Shown here piece by piece: positions 8,550-15,792 of a stretch of 55,695 nt of DNA. The notes beneath the pieces were generated by a model that was given only the letters and a program-made list of their open reading frames with translations, did no database searches and had not been told where the DNA came from. The translations under genes were made by a program, and so were the position numbers. Location of the stretch: the NCBI GenBank assembly GCA_003599865.1, contig QZKS01000092.1:1-55695 (forward strand). Reading direction: 5' to 3'. The DNA is from Desulfobacteraceae bacterium (GTDB lineage Bacteria > Desulfobacterota > Desulfobacteria > Desulfobacterales > SURF-7). The number at the start of each line of letters is the position of its first letter. Within the stretch, counting starts at the first letter, position 1.

Positions 8550-9440
8550 TTAATAAGTATAGAGACCGGAGGAATGGTAATGGTCGTACATCTTGTCGAC
8601 CAGTTCCGGCCAGGACGGTGGGCTGTAACCTGTTTGACTTTGAAAACGTTCGGAATTCAAAGAGCGGTCACATTTGAATTCATCGGATGGTTCAATATGT
8701 ATTTTTTTGTCATATCGTTCTGCAATAATCTTCAGAAGATCATATTTTGAGATCGGAGCAGATGAAACATGGTATAGCCCGGACAGGTCCGGGTTTGGAA
8801 TGATCCATCTGGAAATGATATCGGCAATTTCGACCGTAGGGAAGCCGGTATAGATGGCTTTTGTGAAGCCTTTGATATCCTCCTTCTGGGAAAGGAACCA
8901 GTCCACCAGACCGAGTCTGGTCTTCAACTCATGACCGATTATGGAAGTGCGCATTGTCAGGCAGTGCGGATAATCCACCTCGCCAAGATATTTTGTTTTT
9001 CCATAAAGATCATTCGCGGTGGATGGGTCCGATTCCTGATATCCGCCCGTCATTCCGTCAAAAACGCAGTCCGTGCTGATATGAATCATTCGTGCTTTTG
9101 CCGTCTTGCAGATTAAGGATATCCGGTGAGGCAATTGGGCATTGACGGTGACCGCAGAGAGAGGGTCATTGGCAATCGGTAATTGTTTGATCAATCCGAT
9201 ACAGTTAATCACAATGTCCGGTTGGATGGATGCCATGGCACGATTCACGGAATCAAAATTTTCTGCATCAACATTTGATCTGATTTTTTTTGAAAAATCG
9301 GACTGGAAAACGTTTTTGATGCCGTTTATGTTTCTGGCTGTTCCGAATACATCCAATTCCGGATTTTTTGAAAGCTCATTGAAAAGTGTGTGTCCTAACA
9401 TTCCAGTTACACCAAGTATCAAAACTGTATATTTTTTCAT
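8550..9440 (-). CDS. RmlD-like SDR sugar reductase (WbvR-like)
   Basis: A 296-residue extended SDR protein. The cofactor loop is GVTGMLG at residues 10-16, STDCVFDG is at 122-129, and the catalytic Y146xxxK150 lies in LYGKTK. This is the RmlD pattern of 4-keto-6-deoxy-sugar reductases. The protein lacks the C-terminal cupin domain of CapF/WbjC (about 370 residues). In Vibrio cholerae O37, WbvR is a RmlD-like reductase that, with a WbvB dehydratase and WbvD epimerase, makes UDP-L-QuiNAc. I therefore favour that product. I chose the ATG at 9440 because GGAAAG lies just before it; a longer frame uses a TTG at 9476. Confidence 0.85.
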   Translation of the reverse strand: MKKYTVLILGVTGMLGHTLFNELSKNPELDVFGTARNINGIKNVFQSDFSKKIRSNVDAENFDSVNRAMASIQPDIVINCIGLIKQLPIANDPLSAVTVNAQLPHRISLICKTAKARMIHISTDCVFDGMTGGYQESDPSTANDLYGKTKYLGEVDYPHCLTMRTSIIGHELKTRLGLVDWFLSQKEDIKGFTKAIYTGFPTVEIADIISRWIIPNPDLSGLYHVSSAPISKYDLLKIIAERYDKKIHIEPSDEFKCDRSLNSERFQSQTGYSPPSWPELVDKMYDHYHSSGLYTY

Positions 9441-9488
9441 CTGGTGCTTTCCTTTATCCTGTTGAGCCAATTTCAAAACTCTGTTGTA

Positions 9489-9580
9489 GTCATTCCGGCG
9501 AAGGCCGGAATCCAGGGAAATGAAGTGCTATCCAGTATTTTCAATTTTTTTCTGGACACCGGCCTTCGCCGGTGTGACGG
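9489..9580. repeat. Dispersed palindromic repeat entering a gene's 3' end
   Basis: The left arm GTCATTCCGGCGAAGGCCGG (9489-9508, continuing to AATCCAG at 9515) is nearly inverted in the right arm 9552-9580, which reads CTGGACACCGGCCTTCGCCG and ends in GTGTGACGG. Each arm also holds its own GGC hairpin. The element belongs to the same kind of repeat as 1709-1770. Its right arm lies inside the 3' end of the glycosyltransferase gene 9541-10782. Confidence 0.8.
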
Positions 9581-10782
9581 TTTTTCATCGTTTTGAAATT
9601 AGCTCTGTTATCTTCCGCAATGGTTTTATAAATTTCAACAGCTTTGGGTTTTAATAATTTATGGTCTAATTTCTCAGCTACAATCTTTTCGTTTATGTCT
9701 GCCGCCTGGTTTACCAGCTCATCATCCGATAACGCTTTTCTGATGGCCGTTTCTATGATTTCAGGATCTTCAGGTGGAACCAGCAGGCCGTTTTCCCCGT
9801 CAATGATCCACTCATCAGTACAGGCTGTCCAGGATTGAATCGGAAAAGATCCCATTGCCATCGCCTCAAATAATGAGTTCGGCAATCCGTCGCTGATACT
9901 CAGGCCGATGGATAAGCGGGATTTGCTGTGATATTTTAACATTTCCAGGTGAGGGGTCCCATGTGGGATAATTTGGACAGGGATGCCTGTAGAATCTGAA
10001 AAGAGTTCAGCGGCGATTTTAACATCCTGATTTGCTACATATAAAATAATCTGATAGCCTTTTAAAGCATCCGCGCACCTTTCAAGTGCCCGTAATCCGA
10101 CCAGAGATCTTCCTGCAAAACTTTGGTACCCTTTCAGCATGATGAGTTTGCGGTCGGAAGTTCTGCAAAGGTCACTGACTTTTTTGCATTCGGAGAGATC
10201 CAGACCGCCTGCACCATTGAGCCTTGGTAAAATTTTTCCGTTAAAACCGAAATTTTTTGCAAGTTCGATATCTCTTTTGCATTCACATAAAAAATAATCA
10301 CACTGCTGCAGCACTTTTGATATTTTTTCTTTGTGTTCTTCCAGTCGGCCGAACAAAAACAGATCACTGCCCCAAATTGTATGGACCCATGGGGGGAATG
10401 GTTTTGGATGGTTTTGTTTTACTTCACTCAACAGATAACCGGCAGCCTGCGTCTCCAGTGTGTGAATGATATCCGGTTTGATTTTTTGAATTATTTTGTT
10501 CAGCTCAATTACACGATCGACGGGGAAATAGTCATGCCGAAAACGATTGAATACATTGTATGCAGACATCAGGTACCGCTTGATATTCTTTTTATCATTT
10601 TGATTTGGCGTCTGATTCCTGGCATAATGGGAAGGATGAATTTTTACATGATGAATTTCAGGATGGACAACACCCATATCCATGCTTGGATATAAATGGA
10701 GATCCCATCCCTGGTCATTGATCTGGGATAACCAGCGAGCCGTGTGGATGCTGTCGGACATGGATATTATCAGGATGCGCAT
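9541..10782 (-). CDS. GT-B glycosyltransferase with repeat-encoded C-terminus
   Basis: This protein of 413 residues starts MRILIISMSDSIHTARWLSQ, a GT4 acceptor-domain opening. The donor domain carries ISDGLPNSLFEAMAMGSFPI, with the E-x7-E-type site as the nucleotide-sugar binder. The last residues, RHTGEGRCPEKN, are a translation of the dispersed repeat at 9552-9580 and do not belong to the GT4 fold. Insertion of the repeat near the stop codon therefore added about a dozen residues, probably without loss of activity. A run of about 60 residues before it (residues 340-400) looks normal. The gene is the next in the series after the nucleotide-sugar trio, counted against transcription. Its donor is unknown. 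Confidence 0.85.
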   Translation of the reverse strand: MRILIISMSDSIHTARWLSQINDQGWDLHLYPSMDMGVVHPEIHHVKIHPSHYARNQTPNQNDKKNIKRYLMSAYNVFNRFRHDYFPVDRVIELNKIIQKIKPDIIHTLETQAAGYLLSEVKQNHPKPFPPWVHTIWGSDLFLFGRLEEHKEKISKVLQQCDYFLCECKRDIELAKNFGFNGKILPRLNGAGGLDLSECKKVSDLCRTSDRKLIMLKGYQSFAGRSLVGLRALERCADALKGYQIILYVANQDVKIAAELFSDSTGIPVQIIPHGTPHLEMLKYHSKSRLSIGLSISDGLPNSLFEAMAMGSFPIQSWTACTDEWIIDGENGLLVPPEDPEIIETAIRKALSDDELVNQAADINEKIVAEKLDHKLLKPKAVEIYKTIAEDNRANFKTMKNRHTGEGRCPEKN

Positions 10783-10825
10783 GGATAGCTCATATATTCA
10801 GGTAATAAAAAAAGAAAAGACGAAT

Positions 10826-11833
10826 CTATAATTTTTTAGAAAACCAATTGTTAACATGAGAAACAGATTCAACTATCCTTCTGATCATCTTAAAACTGAT
10901 GGACTGGTGAATCTGTTCCATCTGATTTTCCAGGGTTTCATTTTTTGATTGCAATCGGCTATGCTCTTTTTCCAGCAGAAGGTATTTTTCGTTGATTGAT
11001 AGAAACGGATTATGTTGCATTTTCACTAAGATGTTTTGGGAACCGCGGGTTTGTATATAGTGGAAGTTTTTTATTTTCAGTGAAAGGGGTTTTCCATTAT
11101 AGTGATACCGGCAGAGGGTATTGAACGGACAATAAGATAATCTTTTTTTGATTATTTCATTTTCCACCTGGGCTATGCCGCCGTCACCTGTACGATATCC
11201 ATCCGGGTCAACAACATGATCCGGATGGTTTACTGTAATATGATTTCCTGTATTGATAATAAAGTTAAAGGGGGAAGGGGCCAAGCCATTTGTTAAAAAC
11301 CTGTACGAATGTTCCGTGTGTCCGAATCTTTTATACTTGGCAAACTCAGTATGCCATCCCCCAACTTTTTTTAAACCTTCGGCAGTAAAAAAATTAAACG
11401 CACCGCTGCCGAAATCCGAATGGATTATTGTAAAATTTTCAACTTGAGTTTCTTTATTATTTCCAAAAAATTGATGAGTTTCACCAGAGGAGAAATGGTG
11501 AATTCCGGTTTTCGCTGACAAGTTTATATGAATATCAAAAATTGAATGATCAACTAATTCCACATCATCATCAATGAAAAAATAGTAATCATAGTCCGGG
11601 AAGGTTTTGAGTACACGGTTCTTGGATAGCCCGACCCCTTCCTGGTTTTCCGAATAGATTGCCGGGATATCAAACTTATTGAAAAAATCCAGATATGTTT
11701 TTTCTTCACCATCCAGGGATACCAGAAAGTCATAGGCCGGGTTATCGTTGCAGAAGGCAATATAGTCAGGCAGTATGGATTTCAATACCGGAAGCCTTTT
11801 ACAGGTGGTGATGCATAGTAAGGATTTTTTCAT
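10826..11833 (-). CDS. GT-A glycosyltransferase
   Basis: The 335-residue protein starts MKKSLLCITTCKRLPVLKSI and has LVSLDGEEKTYLDFF near residues 37-51. The acidic motif YFFIDDDVELVD has its DDD triad at 88-90. A later segment, TNGLAPSPFNFIINTGNHIT, may help bind the acceptor. The last 50 residues look coiled coil (LLLEKEHSRLQSKNETLENQ), which may hold the protein in a complex. It shares ATGA with the stop codon of the upstream GT2 gene, so the two are translationally coupled. It resembles GT2 enzymes but with an odd core, so the family name is uncertain. Confidence 0.75.
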   Translation of the reverse strand: MKKSLLCITTCKRLPVLKSILPDYIAFCNDNPAYDFLVSLDGEEKTYLDFFNKFDIPAIYSENQEGVGLSKNRVLKTFPDYDYYFFIDDDVELVDHSIFDIHINLSAKTGIHHFSSGETHQFFGNNKETQVENFTIIHSDFGSGAFNFFTAEGLKKVGGWHTEFAKYKRFGHTEHSYRFLTNGLAPSPFNFIINTGNHITVNHPDHVVDPDGYRTGDGGIAQVENEIIKKRLSYCPFNTLCRYHYNGKPLSLKIKNFHYIQTRGSQNILVKMQHNPFLSINEKYLLLEKEHSRLQSKNETLENQMEQIHQSISFKMIRRIVESVSHVNNWFSKKL

Positions 11834-12855
11834 TTTACCTTGTGTTTTCGAACGATTCGGTCCCGAATGGATATCATGGTGCTATAAACGGTCAAATCGA
11901 AAACCGACCGAAGCTGTTTTAGATACGCTGTCCGGTATAGCTTTTCCTGAATCAGCCCCTGGCACTGAATTGACAATTTGGTTAATTGTCGAATTGATTG
12001 AAATGCATTAAACAGGTGGTTTGTTGATGCCATGGCCGGCATCTCCGCATGCCGAAGAAAAGAGGACAACAGAAGTTGCTGATGGTTTTCGCCGGTATAT
12101 TTTTTAAACCACTGCCACAGGGTTATCCACATGTGTAATTTGTTTTCGTATACTTGAAGGGCAGGGCGTTCGGCGGTAATGCGGTTATGGACATGAACCC
12201 TTCGCATTGCAACCGGTTCATCAACGCTTCCCTGGCGGGTTTTGCATACGGCGGTCAGCCTGATGAAAAGCGCCGTGTCTTGATGCAGCCTGAGGTGCTC
12301 ATCGAACAGGCCGGTTTTTTGGAAGACGTTTTTTTTGACAACCCATCCCGCGGTATGAAAGTAACCCACGTTTATATTTCCAATATGTGCCAAAAACAGT
12401 TCATGGGACGTCAGTTGTTGTTTGATTGTTGTAATTAACGGTCGGTTCAGTTGTTTCCATTTCTGCTCCGCTTCGGCTGTTTCAAAGTGACTGCCTACTG
12501 CTTCACAAACGCATTCGAGGGAATGATCCGTGTCGAATAATTGCTTTGTGGTGACAAATCGGCTGGGCAGAAAGAAATCGTCGGCGTCCAGAAATGCGAC
12601 ATAATCATTTTTTGCGGCCATGATACCAAGGTTTCGACTGGCGCCGGCCCCGTGATTTTTCCCATCTTTGTGGGTAAGGAGTTTTACATTTTCCTGTTCA
12701 TCAGCCAGATTCCGGCATATCTGTAAGGAGTTGTCCGGGGAATTGTCCTCAACCAGGATCACTTCACCGGTTTCCGGCTGAGTCAGAGCACTTTCAACAG
12801 CCTGTTGGATAAAATTTTCTGCTTTATACACCGGTATGACGACGGAAACTTTCAT
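11830..12855 (-). CDS. Family 2 glycosyltransferase
   Basis: The 341-residue enzyme has the GT2 start MKVSVVIPVYKAENFIQQAV, the ribose loop LVEDNSPDNS and the DxD-type YVAFLDADDFFLPSRF with DADD at 90-93. The start codon lies inside the 39-bp repeat copy at 12842-12880, and its GAGGG ribosome-binding site overlaps a relic of the stop codon of the gene at 14195-15742. This shows that it was once directly downstream of that gene (see the insertion finding). It now follows the radical SAM gene instead. It should transfer a sugar in the cytoplasm. Its stop overlaps the next start. Confidence 0.88.
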   Translation of the reverse strand: MKVSVVIPVYKAENFIQQAVESALTQPETGEVILVEDNSPDNSLQICRNLADEQENVKLLTHKDGKNHGAGASRNLGIMAAKNDYVAFLDADDFFLPSRFVTTKQLFDTDHSLECVCEAVGSHFETAEAEQKWKQLNRPLITTIKQQLTSHELFLAHIGNINVGYFHTAGWVVKKNVFQKTGLFDEHLRLHQDTALFIRLTAVCKTRQGSVDEPVAMRRVHVHNRITAERPALQVYENKLHMWITLWQWFKKYTGENHQQLLLSSFLRHAEMPAMASTNHLFNAFQSIRQLTKLSIQCQGLIQEKLYRTAYLKQLRSVFDLTVYSTMISIRDRIVRKHKVK

Positions 12856-12880
12856 GAACCCTCATTGCATCAGCCATTGA
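12842..12880. repeat. Direct repeat copy A flanking radical SAM gene
   Basis: Thirty-nine bases match 14175-14213 at 37 positions; the differences are at 12853 and 12870. Read on the minus strand, the copy begins with a relic of the 3' end of the 14195-15742 gene (QWLMQ then TGA), followed by the true ribosome-binding site and the first codons of the 11830-12855 gene. Confidence 0.95.
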
Positions 12881-12932
12881 CCGGAATGATCCAGATTTGT
12901 ATGTTTTTTCTCACAGTAGCCCGAACGGAGTA

Positions 12933-14090
12933 TTATTTTTTTTGCGATATCGGTCGCAGGGATTGTAGTGCACCAAGTTGAATTTTAACGGAGCTATCAC
13001 CATTAAAAATTGGATCTTTCAAGTAATCAAGTAAAGAATGATATTCCGGATGAGAAGGTACATGGACAGCTGATTTTTCACAGTGTGTCTTGTTTCCACT
13101 CCATGGTCGGATCGGGCTGAAACTTATTTCATCAACATTGAGATCCTTTCCCATTTGGATGAAATCTTTCATTTCCTTCCAATTATGTTTCTGAACAACC
13201 ATAATAATTTTAAAAAAATCAATTCGTCCCTCATTACGTAGTCTCGATATAAAACGGAGATTTTTACTTAAAATTTTCCAACTTCCACCCCGTATAAGGG
13301 AATAGGTTTCTTCTTGGACTGCATCTACAGAAATTTCAATTTCCTTAATTCTATGATTCATGCAACTCAATTCAGACCATGTCTTTTCAGTGAGAAGTAC
13401 CCCGTTAGTTAATATTGTTATATTAAAAGGCGGATAATCTTTATCATTGATAGACTTGAGTAAATCCATGTATAACTTGCTGCCAAAAGGATCACCGGAA
13501 CCCGTAACCTTTAAATATTCTACTTTGTCAATATTGTTATTCTTTAAGAGAAAGTCTTTTATGATTTTATTTTGTAGAGTTTTTAGACGCTCATATTCGG
13601 GACCTTCTGATAAATGAATAAACTGGGTTCGGCAACTTGGACATTTTAGATTACAGGATCTGTCATATGCCAAGTTAAGATAACCAATTTTACTAACAGT
13701 TAGCCTTTTATTCTGTATAATATCTGCATAGAAAGGGTCGTTTATTTCGTCGATTCTTGCTAAAGGTGGTACTTTGGGAGCCAAAGAGGGGCAACCTGAA
13801 CAGAATCTAAAAGAACCATCTAAAATTGATTTTCGAAATGCTTTGGTTTTTTCCCCATTCCATGCATCTATTGGGTTTATCAGATTCGTTTCACCCACGT
13901 GCCGCATAGGAGATCCACTGAGGCAACATATTGTGTAATGTGAGTCGTTCACCCATAGTTTTTCAAAGGGCACCGGACAAAAGAAACCTTTGTGATTCTT
14001 ATACCTTTTCTCAATCGGTTTCCTTAAAGAATTGGAAAACTGAAAAACCTTTTTTTTAATGTTTGATAGCATGAAATAAAGAGTCTCCAT
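12933..14090 (-). CDS. Radical SAM protein with N-terminal SPASM-like cysteine region
   Basis: This protein of 385 residues carries the radical SAM cluster motif CNLKCPSC (C146, C150, C153), which binds the 4Fe-4S cluster that cleaves S-adenosylmethionine. Before it lies a cysteine-rich part, FFCPVPFEKLWV, then ICC and FCSGC (C38, C55, C56, C97, C100). This resembles a SPASM or twitch auxiliary-cluster domain but lies on the N-terminal side, whereas SPASM is usually C-terminal. The reaction is unknown; a dehydrogenation, epimerisation or methylthiolation of a sugar are possible. The gene is more A+T-rich than its neighbours and lies between two 39-bp direct repeats, so it was probably inserted. 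A second ATG at 14072 is an alternative start. Confidence 0.85.
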   Translation of the reverse strand: METLYFMLSNIKKKVFQFSNSLRKPIEKRYKNHKGFFCPVPFEKLWVNDSHYTICCLSGSPMRHVGETNLINPIDAWNGEKTKAFRKSILDGSFRFCSGCPSLAPKVPPLARIDEINDPFYADIIQNKRLTVSKIGYLNLAYDRSCNLKCPSCRTQFIHLSEGPEYERLKTLQNKIIKDFLLKNNNIDKVEYLKVTGSGDPFGSKLYMDLLKSINDKDYPPFNITILTNGVLLTEKTWSELSCMNHRIKEIEISVDAVQEETYSLIRGGSWKILSKNLRFISRLRNEGRIDFFKIIMVVQKHNWKEMKDFIQMGKDLNVDEISFSPIRPWSGNKTHCEKSAVHVPSHPEYHSLLDYLKDPIFNGDSSVKIQLGALQSLRPISQKK

Positions 14091-14174
14091 TTATCAGGTG
14101 TTCTATTGACAAGCTTCTGTTTAATCCGTGCCAATTCTCGTTTAACACAGTAAACTTTTGTTCAAATTCGGTCA
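14057..14174 (-). pseudogene. Orphan 3' gene fragment carried in with the radical SAM gene
   Basis: From the repeat boundary at 14174 to a TAA at 14057-14059 one frame stays open. It reads like the true tail of a protein (for example LNENWHGLNRSLSIEHLING, then DSLFHAIKH). It has no start of its own and overlaps the start of the radical SAM gene, as genes of an operon often do. The simplest view is that the inserted segment brought the last 35-40 codons of the gene that lay upstream of the radical SAM gene in the donor. I do not recognise the family. The open frame is short enough that chance cannot be ruled out. Confidence 0.4.
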
Positions 14175-14213
14175 ACGGAAACTTTTATGAACCCTCATTG
14201 CACCAGCCATTGA
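14175..14213. repeat. Direct repeat copy B flanking radical SAM gene
   Basis: This is the partner of 12842-12880. On the minus strand it holds the true end of the 14195-15742 gene (QWLVQ then TGA), followed by a decayed copy of the start of the 11830-12855 gene. The start codon there has changed from ATG to ATA (14188-14186), while AAAGTTTCCGT is kept. Confidence 0.95.
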
Positions 14214-15742
14214 ATGGCCTTGTCTTCCTGTTCAATTGCATTCAGCAGATTATCCGCAGACTCTTTGCGTATGGATTGATCAATCCGGGACAGGGAATCA
14301 ACGGCGTTCAGGATTGCGTCATGCCTGTCGGCATACATCATCATGTTGTGATCAATATACTTTTGAAAGGCGCTTTTCCCGCTTGGGTGAATAAGGATGG
14401 TCGGAACATGAAACGCGGTTGCTTCAATGGCACAGGTGGAATAACCGGTGATATGTATGTCCGCGATATGAAACAGGGTGTACAGCGGCAGTCGGGTGGC
14501 ATCGGATACATTTACACCGGCATGATTCAGGTTGGCATATTTTTTTTCATAGGAATCGAAAGCATCCATCGTCTGCCGGTGTACTCTGATAAGCCAGAGC
14601 CAATCCGGTGGACTATCCTGAATGGCCGGAATAAGCAGATCTTCCAGATTGATACCGGTCTGAAGTGTAACCAGCAAGACCTTTGAAAAGTTGCCGGTCA
14701 ATTGGTTCGCCTTGCCGATTTGTTTTTTTATCTCCGGGTCGCTTTGGTGGATCCATTTATTCAACCATAGATTTCCCCCGATCATAATGCTTTCAGAAGA
14801 AGTGATGTCGCTGTTGCAATCCATAAGCGTGTTTTTTTCATCCCGACTCCAGACCCAGTATCTGTCAGGGCGCAAGGCATATCCGCCGGCTGGGGTGTTT
14901 TTCCAGGAGGAATAGGCAAAATGCCCGTCACCCTGGAGTCCATGCTGAAAGTCAATCGAACGGATTCCCAGCCTGGATGCGGCCAGAATGGCGGCCATGG
15001 ATTCTATGTTATACCAGCAGTCGGTGACTACGGTTTTACACTCTGTTTTGGCAAGCCACTTTTGCATGATCGCACTGTATGCAACAATCTGCCGGATCAT
15101 ATGGATCATGTTCTCCCAGTGGACGGCAAAACCCAACTCCTTTTCCGCCCACGAAGCAAAATCTTCAAACCATGAAGGCGATGGATACGTTACCGAAAAT
15201 TTTTTACAGGCATCCTGGAATTCAATTTCCAGTAGTTCACTAATTCTTGATGGTTGGTATATTCTCGGATTTATTGAGCCGCTTCGCTCCCAGACAACGT
15301 AGGGGATTTTTTTTCGGCCCAGTTTTTCTACCAGAGGATCAATTAGCGTATGATAATATATACTATCATATTTTATGAGTCTATTCGGGTAGGTTAGTAT
15401 TACGACATCACATTTTTTTGTTGGAGATGGCCATCCATGTGTTGTCCATGTTTTATAGAGTAAACGTTTATTTTTATTTTTTTGATACTTCTGAATCAGG
15501 TTTATTTTCAGATTATGAACCTGATCATTTATTTTTTCAATTATCGAAAATGGTTGATGTCGTTTGTTTACAGTTTGAGTCTGATTGCTGGTTGAGTAAA
15601 AACCGGTAAGCTTTGTAGCAACCGCAAGAGAAACTTTTATCCTGATAATCGGCCAGACATTTATGCCATATAATTTGAATGTATCAACCTTATGCGTTTC
15701 TTCAAATGATGCAAATTTTTTGGTGATTATTTCACGGTTCAT
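14195..15742 (-). CDS. Capsule-type GT-B-like glycosyltransferase of unknown specificity
   Basis: The protein of 515 residues begins MNREIITKKFASFEETHKVD, followed by LYGINVWPIIRIKV, an opening I associate with large polysaccharide-locus proteins of unknown activity. The C-terminal half looks like a GT-B donor domain. It has IDFQHGLQGDGHFAYSSW, then LLVTLQTG, and HITGYSTCAIEATAFHVPTI near the end. These echo capsule synthesis proteins in which a His and an S/T-E motif line the nucleotide site. I chose the ATG at 15742; the longer frame starts with a TTG that overlaps the LegC gene and adds 18 residues without support. It lies directly after the nonulosonate genes, so a nonulosonate transferase is possible but unproved. 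Confidence 0.7.
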   Translation of the reverse strand: MNREIITKKFASFEETHKVDTFKLYGINVWPIIRIKVSLAVATKLTGFYSTSNQTQTVNKRHQPFSIIEKINDQVHNLKINLIQKYQKNKNKRLLYKTWTTHGWPSPTKKCDVVILTYPNRLIKYDSIYYHTLIDPLVEKLGRKKIPYVVWERSGSINPRIYQPSRISELLEIEFQDACKKFSVTYPSPSWFEDFASWAEKELGFAVHWENMIHMIRQIVAYSAIMQKWLAKTECKTVVTDCWYNIESMAAILAASRLGIRSIDFQHGLQGDGHFAYSSWKNTPAGGYALRPDRYWVWSRDEKNTLMDCNSDITSSESIMIGGNLWLNKWIHQSDPEIKKQIGKANQLTGNFSKVLLVTLQTGINLEDLLIPAIQDSPPDWLWLIRVHRQTMDAFDSYEKKYANLNHAGVNVSDATRLPLYTLFHIADIHITGYSTCAIEATAFHVPTILIHPSGKSAFQKYIDHNMMMYADRHDAILNAVDSLSRIDQSIRKESADNLLNAIEQEDKAIQWLVQ

Positions 15743-15792
15743 TTCTTGACTTGAAAATACCCTTGTCCAAATGGCCGGCAACAAATATACAA

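Noticed and set aside
12881-12893. CCGGAATGATCCAG beside repeat copy A, like an arm of the dispersed palindromic repeat
   Set aside because: Only about ten bases match and no partner arm is present.
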